64,000 nt of DNA, taken from Bacteroidota bacterium. Its GTDB lineage: Bacteria; Bacteroidota; Ignavibacteria; Ignavibacteriales; Ignavibacteriaceae. The stretch covers positions 1 to 64,000 of the forward strand of contig JAMCWE010000155.1 in assembly GCA_023475265.1 (NCBI GenBank). Reading direction: 5' to 3'. Positions 36,842 through 47,648 of this stretch are shown piece after piece. The notes below the pieces were generated by a model. That model was not told where the DNA came from, did not search any database, and was given only the letters and a program-made list of their open reading frames with translations. The translations under genes and the position numbers were made by a program. Numbering within the stretch: position 1 is the first letter of the stretch; each line of letters begins with the position of its first letter.

Positions 36842-37539
36842 TGATGGATAATTTTTCTGCCGTAATTATTATTTTCTTTCTTCTCGAATACACTGTCAGG
36901 TATTCCTTTATTTACAACATAATTTGAATAAGAAATAAATACTTTTCCTGAAATCATTTTGGAATTTTTCTTCTTATTATTTTCATCAGGCGGAAACTGA
37001 GGAAGATTCATCTTATCAGCATTGAAAGCAAAAATCATAGAACTTGGCAGCGGATATTTGCTATCACCATAATTCAAATTCAAAGTAAATGTACCGTTTG
37101 TCTTTGTAGTTGATTCTACTTTTAAAATTACATTTCTTTTCAGATCAATCCACAAAGTTGTAAGGATAAGATCACCTTTATCGTTTAGAGGAATGATTTT
37201 AATTACTGAAGCATTATTCCCGTTTACGTCTTCATCACGAACATAAATAGCCGTATATTCATTCTTCAAAAAAGAAAGCGGAGAAGTATACAGACCATCT
37301 CTAGGCAGCATTGCAAAACCTTCTGATTCAATATGGATTTTATCAGGCTGTTTGAAATAAATCTTGGCGTTCATTTCCGGTACTTTTAAAAAATTAACAT
37401 CGACTTTGATATTCACATCAACAGAATAATCTTTCACTTTATTAAATTCATGTTCAAGATTATGAATAATATTATCGGGATTTTTACTTTGAGCAAAAAC
37501 AAGAATCGGCAGCCAAAGTAACAAAAATATTTTCTTCAT
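36838..37539 (-). CDS. LolA-like exported protein linked to an ABC transporter
   Basis: The frame opens upstream at 37563, but the ATG at 37539 gives a proper signal peptide (MKKIFLLLWLPILVFAQ) and has a GGAG ribosome-binding site, so it is used. The mature part is the LolA-like beta domain: IIHNLEHEFNKVKDYSVDV, AKIYFKQPDKIHIES, SSMIFAFNADKMNLPQ. It follows the ABC-2 permease gene by about 48 bases on the same strand, suggesting it works with that transporter at the envelope. Confidence 0.7.
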   Translation of the reverse strand: MKKIFLLLWLPILVFAQSKNPDNIIHNLEHEFNKVKDYSVDVNIKVDVNFLKVPEMNAKIYFKQPDKIHIESEGFAMLPRDGLYTSPLSFLKNEYTAIYVRDEDVNGNNASVIKIIPLNDKGDLILTTLWIDLKRNVILKVESTTKTNGTFTLNLNYGDSKYPLPSSMIFAFNADKMNLPQFPPDENNKKKNSKMISGKVFISYSNYVVNKGIPDSVFEKKENNNYGRKIIHH

Positions 37540-37587
37540 ATCGATCTCCATTAACAGAAACAAAAACTCTTTTCTAAAATATAATTT

Positions 37588-38427
37588 TTAAGTAAGTATC
37601 TCCTTTTTATGAAAGATGAATAAAGTTAATCCGAAGAATACAATTATATGCCCGGTTAAAACCGAAACTGATTTAATTATTTCTGATGTGTCCATCGGGT
37701 TATCAAAAAAAGAACTCCACGTGTTCATATAACTTGTAAATAAATACGGCTTTATAGATTGAAATATATCTATATTGATTGCAGAAATAATTATGAAAAT
37801 TATTATTATCGCCATCGTAGATATTATCGGGCCAATTGCATTTTCAACCAAAGACGAAAACATCAATGCAAGAGACGCAACTACTCCCATACTTAACAAA
37901 GCAAATCCATATGCAAAAAGGAATCTCCAGAAAATATCGTTCTTGGCAAGGACAATTATTGTTCCGCTTTTTAGAACAATTAACTCGCCTGTACCAAATA
38001 GAAAATATCCCAGTCCAAGACTTATAACAGCAAGCCAAAGGATTAATAAAAAAGTATAAATAATCCCTGCTATAAATTTTGAAGTGACAATTTCAAACCG
38101 TGAGATTGGTCTTGTTATTAATATTCTGTATGTGCCGGCTGTTGCTTCTCCTGCAAGTAAATCACCAGCGACTAATGTAATTAGAAATGGAATATGAATT
38201 GCCAAACTATTCAAGATTAAATATGAAACAAAGTATGTGTTTAGAAGATTTCCGACGAATATAAATGTTTGCCGAATTTCTCTTGTAACAAAATTAAGTG
38301 AACGAGTTCCTTCAATAGATATTGCGATTTCAATCATTGGAATAAGCACCGCTATGACGATAAATCCAATATAAGTCCGCCATTTTTTAAAAATCTTATA
38401 AAGCTCAATATTGATTAGTTTAATCAT
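37588..38427 (-). CDS. ABC-2 type transporter permease
   Basis: Six hydrophobic helices in 279 residues, beginning IELYKIFKKWRTYIGFIVIAV, and the segment AGEATAGTYRILITRPISRFEIVTSKF between helices 2 and 3, which is typical of NatB/DUF-type ABC-2 permeases. Its start overlaps the end of the ATPase gene by four bases (ATGA), so translation is coupled. The substrate is unknown. Confidence 0.9.
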   Translation of the reverse strand: MIKLINIELYKIFKKWRTYIGFIVIAVLIPMIEIAISIEGTRSLNFVTREIRQTFIFVGNLLNTYFVSYLILNSLAIHIPFLITLVAGDLLAGEATAGTYRILITRPISRFEIVTSKFIAGIIYTFLLILWLAVISLGLGYFLFGTGELIVLKSGTIIVLAKNDIFWRFLFAYGFALLSMGVVASLALMFSSLVENAIGPIISTMAIIIIFIIISAINIDIFQSIKPYLFTSYMNTWSSFFDNPMDTSEIIKSVSVLTGHIIVFFGLTLFIFHKKEILT

Positions 38428-39359
38428 CCCGATGCCTTTTGTGTTATATTCAAAAAATATTCTTCAAGGGAACGAGTTGGGACAAGCGCATTAACAGAGA
38501 TTCCATTTTCTACGAGATATTTATTTAGATCAGAAACTTCATTTTGTGATAGGTTAAAAATTAGTTTTTCATTTACAGTAGATTCAAGATTTTTTATCCA
38601 GCTTGTATTTGCCAATATTGATTTTGCTTTCTCGCTATCGTTAACTTCTACTGTTACACGCATTTTATTGGCATTTAACAAATCTTCTACAATGCCTTCA
38701 ACTTTAGAAGAACCTTTATTAATAATTATCATCCTGTTTGCAACAAGTTCTACTTCGTATAAAATGTGTGAAGAAAGAAAAATAGTTTTATTTTTTTCTT
38801 TGCTTAGGTAAATAATTAAATCTCTGATTTCTTTCATTCCCTGAGGATCGAGTCCAGTTGTTGGTTCATCGAGTATGATTAAATCCGGGTCATGAATAAG
38901 CGCTTGTGCTATACCGAGTCTTTGCTTCATCCCATGCGAAAAAGTTTTCACTTTGCTCTTATATCTTTTCTCAAGTGATACAAGTTCGAGCACTTCCATT
39001 ATTCTAAATTTAGAAATTTCTCTTCCGGAAATTCTTCCAAGAATTTCGAGGTTTTTATAAGCAGATAGATAACCGTAAAAATCAGGTTTCTCCACGATTG
39101 CGCCAATCTTCTGCAGTATCTCAATTCTATTTTCTTTAAGCGACTTATCAAAGATTTTAATTTCTCCATTGTCAGGAGAAATAAGAGACAATAACATTCG
39201 AATGGTCGTACTCTTCCCTGCTCCATTCGGACCTAAAAAGCCAAAAACATCACCGCTGTAAACATTCACATTTAAATTGTTAACAGCTTTCACTTCTTTG
39301 AAATGTTTTGAAAGATTTCTAACCTCAATTATTTTTTTCTGTTCCAATTTTATACTCAA
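38424..39359 (-). CDS. ABC transporter ATP-binding protein
   Basis: Walker A GPNGAGKSTT, signature FSHGMKQRLGIAQAL (the usual LSGG is FSHG, a common ABC-2 variant), Walker B LIILDEPTTGLDP and the H-loop SSHILYEVE are all intact. The C-terminal about 90 residues are the regulatory extension seen in NatA/CcmA-type ATPases. It powers the permease encoded by the overlapping gene. The promoter should lie in the divergent region before nrdJ. Confidence 0.94.
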   Translation of the reverse strand: MSIKLEQKKIIEVRNLSKHFKEVKAVNNLNVNVYSGDVFGFLGPNGAGKSTTIRMLLSLISPDNGEIKIFDKSLKENRIEILQKIGAIVEKPDFYGYLSAYKNLEILGRISGREISKFRIMEVLELVSLEKRYKSKVKTFSHGMKQRLGIAQALIHDPDLIILDEPTTGLDPQGMKEIRDLIIYLSKEKNKTIFLSSHILYEVELVANRMIIINKGSSKVEGIVEDLLNANKMRVTVEVNDSEKAKSILANTSWIKNLESTVNEKLIFNLSQNEVSDLNKYLVENGISVNALVPTRSLEEYFLNITQKASG

Positions 39360-39791
39360 TTATTTGGGTGATAATAATCAAATCAAAAACTTTTTCTTAT
39401 TGATAAAAAATAATATTCAAAATTAATTTATTTTTTTTGACTCAAACATTAATTTTTACACAAACGGTAAAAATTTAGTTAGAATTTATTTTTATTCACT
39501 ATAATATTTGGGGAATTTTTGTTAATAAATATACTCAAATAATAATTCATTACTTGTTGAATTTAATTGAAAAATTTTCCTTCGAAAAATTTAAAGTTAA
39601 AAATCGAAAATATTTAATCATAGAAAAAAATTTAATTTGGTTTTTTAAAAAAATATTCTCAAGTTTGTATCAACTCAACCACATATAAAAAATTTTCAAA
39701 AAAAAATTTTTTTTGTTCTATTTCCTTTTATAATAAAATTATTTAGTTTGAATTTGCCTAAAGAAAAAATCAAGCGCTAAAATTTTTGATA
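39360..39791. other. Divergent AT-rich region between the ABC operon and nrdJ
   Basis: About 430 bases of extremely AT-rich DNA with many A- and T-tracts and no supported gene. It must contain the promoters of both the minus-strand ABC operon and plus-strand nrdJ. No cobalamin riboswitch is recognisable by eye although NrdJ needs B12. Confidence 0.5.
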
Positions 39792-39896
39792 ATGAAAAAT
39801 AAATTTTTAACATTAGAGCTTATCCAAAAAATTAATAAAGAACCAGATTTTGTTTTAAACCATAGATTATTACTTCAAGCGAAGGGAGTATATTAA
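39792..39896 (+). CDS. Candidate 34-aa ORF coupled to nrdJ
   Basis: ATG at 39792 opens a 34-codon frame ([16 protein letters not shown]..., ending LLLQAKGVY) whose TAA overlaps the nrdJ ATG in the arrangement TAATG. The nrdJ ribosome-binding site (AAGGGAG) lies inside its last codons. Such overlap often couples translation of two genes. The composition is protein-like, but there is no ribosome-binding site and no family match. It could also be chance. Confidence 0.4.
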   Translation: MKNKFLTLELIQKINKEPDFVLNHRLLLQAKGVY

Positions 39897-42800
39897 TGCA
39901 AATACAAAGATATTTCACGAAGGAAGGGAAAGATCCTCTATCGTCTCTTGATTTTTCAAAGAGAATTTCAGAGATAAAAAATCCTGATGGTTCCAGTGTG
40001 TTCAAGATGGATGATGTTTCTGTTCCTGAATCGTGGTCACAGGTTGCCACCGATATCATCGCTCAAAAATATTTTCGTAAAGCCGGTGTTCCAAAACTGG
40101 TTAAGAAAGTAGATGAAAAAGGTGTACCTGTTTGGCTCCAGCCTTCCGAAGCTGATACAGAAAGATTACAGCAGCTTCCAGCTAAAGAAAGATTTTCTTC
40201 CGAGACGGATGCAAGACAGGTTTTCCATCGGTTAGCGGGATGCTGGACATACTGGGGATGGAAAGCAAAATATTTTGACAGCGAAAATGATGCCCGTACA
40301 TTCTATGATGAATTAATGTTTATGCTTGCAAATCAGATGGTAGCTCCTAACAGTCCGCAATGGTTCAATACCGGATTACATTGGGCTTACGGAATTACCG
40401 GCCCGTCTCAAGGTCATTATTATGTTGATTATGAAACTGGGGAATTAACTGCTTCAAGCGATGCTTATTCACATCCGCAGCCGCACGCTTGCTTTATTCA
40501 ATCTGTAAAAGACGACTTAGTTAATGAAGGCGGCATTATGGATCTCTGGGTTCGTGAAGCCCGTTTATTCAAATACGGTTCAGGTACAGGATCAAACTTT
40601 TCAGAAATCCGCGGCGCGGATGAACCGCTAAGCGGCGGCGGAAAATCTTCCGGCTTGATGTCATTCCTAAAAATTGGCGACCGTTCCGCTGGAGCGATTA
40701 AATCTGGAGGTACAACACGACGCGCTGCAAAGATGGTAACTCTCGATCTCGATCATCCGGATATTGAAGAATACATTAATTGGAAAGTAGTTGAAGAACA
40801 AAAAGTAGCTTCAATTGTTTCCGGTTCAAAACTTTGCAACTTTCATTTGAATGCTATTATGAAAGCATGCTATGATGAACATCCTGAAAATGACAGATTT
40901 AACAAAACGCTAAATAAAAAATTACGACACGCCGTACTTGAAGCAAGAAAAGCACAAATACCAAATAACTATATTGAAAGAGTAATTCAACTTGCAAAGC
41001 TAGGATTCAAATCAATTGAATTCCCAATTTATGATACTGATTGGAACTCGGAAGCATATGCAACTGTTTCAGGACAAAATTCAAACAACTCAATCAGAGT
41101 TACAAATGAATATATGAACGCTGTTTTGAATGACGGCGAATGGAATCTTTATTGGAGAATAGAAAAGAAAAAAGCGAAAAGCGAAAAGAGAAATCCAAAA
41201 CCATCTAAGACTTTGAAAGCAAGAGACCTGTGGGATCAAATTGCTTTTGCCGCATGGTCAAGCGCTGATCCTGGCGTTCAATATCATACTACTATTAACG
41301 AATGGCATACATGCCCAGAGAACGGCGAAATTAAAGCTTCCAATCCTTGCAGTGAATATATGTTCCTTGATGATACGGCGTGTAACTTAGCTTCAATCAA
41401 TCTAATTAAATTTTATGATGCCAAAACACAAAAATTTAATATTGAGGATTATAGACACACAACAAGATTATGGACAATCGTTCTTGAATTAAGTGTATTG
41501 ATGGCACAATTCCCCAGCAAACAAATTGCACAGCTCAGTTATGATTTCAGAACTCTAGGCCTTGGTTACGCTAATCTTGGTTCTCTTTTAATGCAGCAAG
41601 GTATTCCATACGACAGCAGTGAAGCTTTTGCTATTTGCGGCGCTATTACAGCCATTATGCACATGACGGCTTATGCAACATCTGCTGAAATTGCGAAAGA
41701 ACTTGGGCCTTTCAAAAATTACGAAAAGAATAAAGATAATATGCTTCGTGTAATCAGGAACCACAGAAGAGCTGCTTATAACGTTCCAAGCGAAGAATAT
41801 GAAAGCTTGTCTATTAACCCTGTAGGTATCGATCCAAAATTCTGTCCTTCTGATCTTTTAAAAGCTGCGCGCGAAGATGCCGACCGTGCTCTTGAATTAG
41901 GTATGCAATATGGATTTAGAAATGCTCAAGTAACAGTTATAGCTCCGACTGGCACAATTGGTCTAGTTATGGATTGCGATACCACCGGCGTTGAACCCGA
42001 TTACGCTCTTGTAAAATTTAAGAAGCTTGCTGGCGGCGGTTATTTCAAAATTATCAATCAATCTATTCCACCAGCATTGGAAAGACTTGGTTACAATAAA
42101 GATCAAATTACAGAAATAGTTAAATACGCAAAAGGTTCAGGTTCACTTGATGGATGTCCGTATATTAACCCTCAATCACTAAAAGCAAAAGGATTTACTG
42201 ATGCAGTAATTTCAAAAATTGAAAAAACTTTGCCTTCAGTTTTTGATTTAAGCTTTGCCTTCAACAAGTTTACAATAGGTGAAGATTTTCTTGTAAATAA
42301 GCTTGGGCTAAATAAGGACGAAATTAATTCATTCGATTTTAATCTGCTTACTGCTCTTGGATTTCCAAAACAAGAAATTGCTTCGGCAAATGATTATGTC
42401 TGCGGAACGATGACAATAGAGGGCGCACCTTTCTTAAAACATGATCACTACCCGGTTTTTGATTGTGCAAATAAATGTGGAAAGAAAGGAACAAGATTCA
42501 TTCGCCCGACCGCTCATATCAGAATGATGGCGGCTGCTCAACCATTTATTTCAGGTGCAATCTCCAAAACAATTAATCTTCCTAATCAAGCTTCTGTTGA
42601 AGATATTAAAGATGCTTACATGGAATCTTGGAAACTTGGTGTTAAAGCAAATGCACTTTACCGGGATGGTTCAAAACTATCGCAGCCATTGAATTCAATC
42701 AGTGAGGAAGAACTTGAAGCAATGATTGAGGATAAGGAACAAAATGATATTGTAAAAGTTGCTGAAAAAATTATTCATCGATATATTGCCAAAAGAAGAA

Positions 42801-43486
42801 GATTACCAGATCGTCGAACCGGTTATACTCAAAAAGCTAAAATTAATGGACAGTCGGTTTACATTCGTACCGGTGAATATGAAAACGGTCAGCTAGGTGA
42901 AATTTTTATTGATATGCATCGCGAAGGCGCCGCATTCCGAAGTTTGCTAAACTGTTTTGCAATTTCCATTTCTTTAGGATTACAGCACGGTGTTCCTCTT
43001 GAAGAATTTGTCGATGCATTTGTATTTACACGATTTGAACCAAGCGGAATTGTTACCGGCAATGACAAAATTAAAATGTCAACTTCTGTAATCGATTATA
43101 TTTTCAGAGAACTAGCAGTTACATATTTAGGCAGGAACGATCTGGCACATGTTGATCCGGATGAATCAAAATCAAAAGTATCACCAGGAATTGTAAAGAA
43201 ATTTGTTGAGCCGGAATATGTAAGTGAGGAAGTTGTAAGCGAACGCCTTGTCGAACTTGGTAAAGATAAAGACACAGCTAAGTCTTATAATTATTCCCTT
43301 ACATCAAGTGAAATGAAATACCAGAAGACAACTTCACAGGGTTCTTCACTTCATATAAAAGTAAAGCAAGCAATTGAAAAAGGCTACACAGGCGATGTCT
43401 GCACAGAATGCCAGAGCTTGACAATGGTTAGAAACGGAACTTGTTTAAAGTGTATGACATGCGGCTCAACTTCAGGTTGCAGCTAG
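39896..43486 (+). CDS. nrdJ: Vitamin B12-dependent ribonucleotide reductase (class II)
   Basis: This 1196-residue enzyme reduces ribonucleotides using adenosylcobalamin. The segments [25 protein letters not shown] and [20 protein letters not shown] mark the catalytic barrel with its radical cysteine, and [20 protein letters not shown] is also typical. The C-terminus is a cysteine-rich zinc-like tail ([18 protein letters not shown] then [10 protein letters not shown]) that transfers reducing electrons. It is oxygen-independent, which suits a facultative or anaerobic life. An AAGGGAG site precedes the ATG, and a strong terminator follows. Confidence 0.97.
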   Translation: MQIQRYFTKEGKDPLSSLDFSKRISEIKNPDGSSVFKMDDVSVPESWSQVATDIIAQKYFRKAGVPKLVKKVDEKGVPVWLQPSEADTERLQQLPAKERFSSETDARQVFHRLAGCWTYWGWKAKYFDSENDARTFYDELMFMLANQMVAPNSPQWFNTGLHWAYGITGPSQGHYYVDYETGELTASSDAYSHPQPHACFIQSVKDDLVNEGGIMDLWVREARLFKYGSGTGSNFSEIRGADEPLSGGGKSSGLMSFLKIGDRSAGAIKSGGTTRRAAKMVTLDLDHPDIEEYINWKVVEEQKVASIVSGSKLCNFHLNAIMKACYDEHPENDRFNKTLNKKLRHAVLEARKAQIPNNYIERVIQLAKLGFKSIEFPIYDTDWNSEAYATVSGQNSNNSIRVTNEYMNAVLNDGEWNLYWRIEKKKAKSEKRNPKPSKTLKARDLWDQIAFAAWSSADPGVQYHTTINEWHTCPENGEIKASNPCSEYMFLDDTACNLASINLIKFYDAKTQKFNIEDYRHTTRLWTIVLELSVLMAQFPSKQIAQLSYDFRTLGLGYANLGSLLMQQGIPYDSSEAFAICGAITAIMHMTAYATSAEIAKELGPFKNYEKNKDNMLRVIRNHRRAAYNVPSEEYESLSINPVGIDPKFCPSDLLKAAREDADRALELGMQYGFRNAQVTVIAPTGTIGLVMDCDTTGVEPDYALVKFKKLAGGGYFKIINQSIPPALERLGYNKDQITEIVKYAKGSGSLDGCPYINPQSLKAKGFTDAVISKIEKTLPSVFDLSFAFNKFTIGEDFLVNKLGLNKDEINSFDFNLLTALGFPKQEIASANDYVCGTMTIEGAPFLKHDHYPVFDCANKCGKKGTRFIRPTAHIRMMAAAQPFISGAISKTINLPNQASVEDIKDAYMESWKLGVKANALYRDGSKLSQPLNSISEEELEAMIEDKEQNDIVKVAEKIIHRYIAKRRRLPDRRTGYTQKAKINGQSVYIRTGEYENGQLGEIFIDMHREGAAFRSLLNCFAISISLGLQHGVPLEEFVDAFVFTRFEPSGIVTGNDKIKMSTSVIDYIFRELAVTYLGRNDLAHVDPDESKSKVSPGIVKKFVEPEYVSEEVVSERLVELGKDKDTAKSYNYSLTSSEMKYQKTTSQGSSLHIKVKQAIEKGYTGDVCTECQSLTMVRNGTCLKCMTCGSTSGCS

Positions 43487-43505
43487 AAATAAAATAATTC
43501 GTAAT

Positions 43506-43541
43506 AAAAAAAAGCCGTTCTAAATTGAACGGCTTTTTTAT
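43506..43541. terminator. Bidirectional terminator between nrdJ and the efflux operon
   Basis: AAAAAAAGCCGTTC / GAACGGCTTTTTT with a six-base loop, A-rich on the left and T-rich on the right. It can end nrdJ on the plus strand and the RND operon on the minus strand. Confidence 0.93.
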
Positions 43542-43558
43542 TTATCCAATTTCTGCAA

Positions 43559-46500
43559 CTATTTTTTATACTTCACAATTAAAACCGGAAGAATAAAAAG
43601 TAAAAGTAAGCTTGATAAAGAAAATCCGCCGATAACCGCGATGGCAAGAGGCTGCTGCATCTGCGCACCCGCGCCGATTCCCAATGCCAACGGCATAAGA
43701 GCCAATATTGCGGCGAGCGCCGTCATTATAATCGGGCGGAACCTTACTGCCCCGGCTTCAACTATCGCTTCCTTCAACGACATTCCTTCCTTCTGAAATT
43801 TTATGAAGTAATGAACCAGAAAGATGCTGTTCTCGGCAACAATACCGACCATCATTATTGCGCCCATAAAGCTGGTGATGTTAAACGAAATGTTTGTAAT
43901 CCACAAAGCGAGGAACACGCCGAACAATGAAAGCAGCGCAACAAGATATATTGCCAGCGGCAGGAAGAAAGATTCAAACTCAATTACAAGCACAAGAATA
44001 ACCAGCAATGAGGCAGCTAATAAAACCATTAGTAATCCATAAAAAGATTCCTGCTGAGTTTTATAAATTCCGCCGTAGCTTATAGAAACTCCTTGAGGCA
44101 AAACTAAATTCTTCTTCAACTCGCTTTTAATAGCTCCGATTGTACTGCCTAAATCTCTGCCGGAAATTCTTGCTGTAACGGCTACCATTTGTTTAAGGTT
44201 CTCTCTATCAATCTCCGACTGCCCCGGATCAACGGTAATATCTGCAAGCGATCCTAACAAATAGCTGCCGCCATTTGGAGAAACGATTCGGATTGTTTTC
44301 AGCTTATCTATGTTGTCCCTGTATTCATCAGGGTATCTAATTCTTATACCGATTAATTTTTCTCCGCTTTGAACGCTTGTAGGAATATCGCCGTGAACAT
44401 AGTTATAAATAACTTGCTGTAAATCAGAAACGGTAAATCCGGCTCTGCCTGCGGCTTCTTGATTTACTCTAATAATATACGCCGGTCCGCTAATAGTAAC
44501 CCCGTTATAAACGTCCACAACACCACGAACATTAGCTATTAAGCCTGCAATTTTTTTAGCTTCGGATTGAATAATTTCTTTATTCTCGCCGAAGACTTTT
44601 ATTTCAACAGGCGAAGGCACACTGGTAAGATCGCCGATTAAATCCTGCATGGCTTGTCCAAAATCAATTTGCAGTGCCGGCTCCGATGCTTCTACTTTTT
44701 GACGAAGTTCATTTATTACTTCATCAATGCTTCGGGTTCGGTTTGCTTTTAGCTTAATCAGGTAATCTCCGCTATTTGGTTCGGTAATAAAAAATCCCAT
44801 CTGCGTTCCGGTTCTTCTGGAATAAGTATCAACTTCGGGAATGCTCATAATAATCTTTTCAACGTGCATCAACATCCGGTTTGTTTCATTCAGCGAAGTT
44901 CCGAACGGAGCTACATAATCCATTACGAAAGCGCCTTCATCCATCTTGGGCATAAACTCGCTGCCGAGATGCGAATAAATATAATAGCCGGACACAAGCA
45001 GAAGAAAAATAACCGGCAGAACAATCCATCTTCTTTCAACAAGAAAGCTGAGGAATTTTTTATACAGCAAAAGTATTCTGCCGGAACTTTCGCTTTCTGC
45101 TTCTTTCTGAAAATCTTTTTCGTGAATAATTTTAGAAGCCAGCAGCGGCGCAAATAATAATGACAGTACGAGAGAAACAATTAACGCCAGCGCCATCGTT
45201 AGAGAAAGTGATTTGAAGAATGCGCCGGTTACTCCGCTTAAAAAAGCAAAAGGAAGAAAAATAATTATTGTGCTTGAGCTTGAACCGATAACCGCCGGAA
45301 GCATTTCTTTAATCGATGCCGAAATTGCGTGGGATATTTTTTCATGTCCGTGCCCGAAATGCCGGAAAACATTTTCGATGATAACAATCGTATCATCAAT
45401 AATTAATCCGATTGCCGCGGCAATTCCTCCGAGCGTCATCATATTAAGCGTTTGGTTTGTTACCATCAAAAGTGCTGCGGTAATAGATACGGTAGCCGGA
45501 ATGATAACTGCGGCAACAAAAGTGACGCGCCAATTTCTTAAGAAAATTAAAAGAACAATTATCGCAAACAGCACACCGATTCCAATGCTGTCCCTAACGC
45601 TTCCGAACGAACCGATAACAAGATCGGATTGATCATAATAATTTTTAATAGAGATGCCGGAAGGAATTTGAGATTTTAAATTGTCCAGCGCGGTTTTTAC
45701 ATCTTTGGCAATTTGTACTGTGTTGCCGTCCGGCTGCCTTACAATATTTATTAGCACTGCGGGTTTGCCGTCGCCGGTTACTCTGATATATTCATCTTTA
45801 AGTGACGGAGTAACGGAAGCGACATCACTAAGATAAATAGGAGTGGAATTTTGAGTTGCGATTACCGTGCTATCGATATTATCAATCGTTTTATACATGT
45901 CGTCAACAAGCGTAAGATAGAGATGATAATTCTCATCCATGTATCCCACAGAGCTGACGATATTGGTATTTTTTATTGCATCGGAAACTTGCTGAATGCT
46001 TAGATGGTACGAAGCTAATTTTAAAGGATTAACCGTAACTAAAAATTCTCGTGTCCTTCCTCCCACAACAACAACCTGGGATATTCCTTTTATCCTGCTG
46101 AGGATGGGACGGATAGTATAAAGCGCCAGATCCTTTAGCTCAACCTGGCTGTGTGTGTCCGACGTAATTTCATATCCCATAATCGGAAAGAAAGTGGCGT
46201 TCATTCTTTCCACTTGGATATTTGCAGACGACGGAAGCTGATTTCTAATTGAAGATATTTGAGCGAGTAAAAGCTGCTGGGCTTGAATTATATCCGTGCC
46301 CCAATCAAAATTAATTGATATTTCTGCTGATCCTCTTGCGGTTGTGGAGCGAACATCTCGAACTCCGGGAACTGCTCTAATGGCTTCTTCAAGCGGCTTG
46401 GTTAAAGTGATCATAACTTGTTGAGCGGGCTGTTCACCGTTATCAACAAGAACTACTATTCTTGGGAAATCGATGTTAGGGAAAATTGCAACCGGTAAAT

Positions 46501-46591
46501 TTATAGAAGCATAAATACCGGCAAGAAATAAAAGTGCGATGCCAAAAATTATTGCTTTGGCGTGGCGTTCTGCAAAAGGAAATATGTTCAT
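43559..46591 (-). CDS. RND efflux pump inner-membrane permease (HAE1/CusA-like)
   Basis: The 1010-residue product has the RND layout: first helix MNIFPFAERHAKAIIFGIALLF, a large periplasmic loop beginning ASINLPVAIFPNIDFPRI, and helix 4 with GLIIDDTIVIIENVF containing the proton-relay Asp pair. A second periplasmic loop and helices 8-12 follow (GIVAENSIFLVHYF). The helix-4 pattern fits drug/solvent-type pumps better than Czc-type metal pumps. The start overlaps the adaptor gene by four bases. Substrate is unknown. Confidence 0.93.
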   Translation of the reverse strand: MNIFPFAERHAKAIIFGIALLFLAGIYASINLPVAIFPNIDFPRIVVLVDNGEQPAQQVMITLTKPLEEAIRAVPGVRDVRSTTARGSAEISINFDWGTDIIQAQQLLLAQISSIRNQLPSSANIQVERMNATFFPIMGYEITSDTHSQVELKDLALYTIRPILSRIKGISQVVVVGGRTREFLVTVNPLKLASYHLSIQQVSDAIKNTNIVSSVGYMDENYHLYLTLVDDMYKTIDNIDSTVIATQNSTPIYLSDVASVTPSLKDEYIRVTGDGKPAVLINIVRQPDGNTVQIAKDVKTALDNLKSQIPSGISIKNYYDQSDLVIGSFGSVRDSIGIGVLFAIIVLLIFLRNWRVTFVAAVIIPATVSITAALLMVTNQTLNMMTLGGIAAAIGLIIDDTIVIIENVFRHFGHGHEKISHAISASIKEMLPAVIGSSSSTIIIFLPFAFLSGVTGAFFKSLSLTMALALIVSLVLSLLFAPLLASKIIHEKDFQKEAESESSGRILLLYKKFLSFLVERRWIVLPVIFLLLVSGYYIYSHLGSEFMPKMDEGAFVMDYVAPFGTSLNETNRMLMHVEKIIMSIPEVDTYSRRTGTQMGFFITEPNSGDYLIKLKANRTRSIDEVINELRQKVEASEPALQIDFGQAMQDLIGDLTSVPSPVEIKVFGENKEIIQSEAKKIAGLIANVRGVVDVYNGVTISGPAYIIRVNQEAAGRAGFTVSDLQQVIYNYVHGDIPTSVQSGEKLIGIRIRYPDEYRDNIDKLKTIRIVSPNGGSYLLGSLADITVDPGQSEIDRENLKQMVAVTARISGRDLGSTIGAIKSELKKNLVLPQGVSISYGGIYKTQQESFYGLLMVLLAASLLVILVLVIEFESFFLPLAIYLVALLSLFGVFLALWITNISFNITSFMGAIMMVGIVAENSIFLVHYFIKFQKEGMSLKEAIVEAGAVRFRPIIMTALAAILALMPLALGIGAGAQMQQPLAIAVIGGFSLSSLLLLFILPVLIVKYKK

Positions 46592-47616
46592 CTGGAAACC
46601 TGCCTTGCCTGCCTGCCTACCGGCAGGTAGGTAGGCACGGCACTAACTTTTGTCGAATCGGGTAAACCGTAATTTCCTTCCACGATAACCGCCATTCCTT
46701 TTTTTAATTGAGGCGAAGAAATGGCCACGGTTGAATCGCCGCGCTGGATTACATCAACATTAACACTATATGCAACCGAATCGGAATTGATTACAAAAAC
46801 TGAGTTTGTATTATTTTCATCATCATGAAGAACGGCTTTAACCGGGACGATTAATTGATTTGAAAGTCTGCCTATCAAAATTGCCGCTTCGCCGAAAAGA
46901 GCGTCTTCAAAAATTTTATGCATGCCGTTAAACTCAATTTGAACCGGGATGGTTTGATCGACTGCATTTACTGTCGGCTCAATTCTTTTAACCGTTCCGT
47001 AAAATTCTTTTCCTTCACGCGAGGCAAATTTAAGATACGCAGTTTCGCCTCTCCTAATTTTTGAAATTGATGAAGCCGGAACATTTGCAACAAAAATAAT
47101 TGAGGCGTCATTTATCAGAGCGCCAATTTGCTCGCCTTCGGTAACAACTTCGCCTTCGTTCTTAATCTTCTTTGTTAATATGCCTGTAAACGGTGCAGTT
47201 ATTTTCACTTCATTAGAATTCTTTATGGCTGAATTTAATGCTGATTCGGCTTCGCTTTTCTGCTGTGGAGTAACGGCATTTTGCAGCAGCAATTCTGCGC
47301 CGGTAATTGCAGCTTGAGATTCTTTTGTTCTTATCAAACAAATTACATCACCTTTATTTATTGCATCGCCATTAAAATATTTTAGTTTTACAATTACTCC
47401 GGCAATAGGCGAAGTTATTTGAAATAATTTTTGAACCGAAGTTTGTCCGGTAGCCGTAACCGTTTGATCTATATTTCCCGTTTGAACCAATCCGGTTTTA
47501 ACTTGAACCACAACAGGAGGTTCCGGTGTTTCTTTTGCATCATTGGAACAGCCGCTTACCAATGCGGTTAAAAGAAAAATTGCAACAATAAATATTTTAT
47601 AATTTGAATTCATCAT
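46588..47616 (-). CDS. RND periplasmic adaptor (membrane-fusion) lipoprotein
   Basis: A lipoprotein signal (ALVSGC, lipid on C23) leads to the barrel-sandwich, short coiled-coil and beta-barrel domains of HlyD/AcrA-like adaptors (SPIAGVIVKLKYFNGDAINKGD, TAPFTGILTKKIKNEGEVV, YLKFASREGKEFYGTVKRI). It bridges the inner-membrane pump and the TolC-like channel. The last about 15 residues read PTYLPVGRQARQVSR and are encoded by a GC-rich palindromic repeat (46604-46635), which apparently extended or replaced the native C-terminus. Two ATG codons are adjacent; the first is used. Confidence 0.92.
   Translation of the reverse strand: MMNSNYKIFIVAIFLLTALVSGCSNDAKETPEPPVVVQVKTGLVQTGNIDQTVTATGQTSVQKLFQITSPIAGVIVKLKYFNGDAINKGDVICLIRTKESQAAITGAELLLQNAVTPQQKSEAESALNSAIKNSNEVKITAPFTGILTKKIKNEGEVVTEGEQIGALINDASIIFVANVPASSISKIRRGETAYLKFASREGKEFYGTVKRIEPTVNAVDQTIPVQIEFNGMHKIFEDALFGEAAILIGRLSNQLIVPVKAVLHDDENNTNSVFVINSDSVAYSVNVDVIQRGDSTVAISSPQLKKGMAVIVEGNYGLPDSTKVSAVPTYLPVGRQARQVSR
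46604..46635. repeat. GC-rich palindromic repeat inserted in a coding region
   Basis: The segment CTTGCCTGCCTGCC (46604-46617) can pair with GGCAGGTAGGTAGG (46622-46635) around a TACC loop. It encodes LPVGRQARQ in the minus-strand adaptor gene. Peptides of the form LPVGRQAG are known to me as products of dispersed palindromic elements in Bacteroidota-related genomes. The GC content is far above that of the surroundings. Confidence 0.75.
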
Positions 47617-47648
47617 TTGTTTATAGTTTTTAATTTTTATTTAATTTC

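Noticed and set aside
39560-39730. A second 21-bp phased array before nrdJ
   Set aside because: TTTCC-type motifs at 39576, 39694 and 39721 are not spaced by multiples of 21.
39360-39895. Cobalamin riboswitch upstream of nrdJ
   Set aside because: It would be expected for a B12-dependent enzyme in some bacteria, but no conserved B12-box or GC-rich helices are visible; the region is almost pure A and T.
45213-45632. Long plus-strand ORF (139 codons) inside the RND pump gene
   Set aside because: It lies wholly antisense to strongly conserved pump sequence and its translation has no recognisable motif, so it is a shadow frame.
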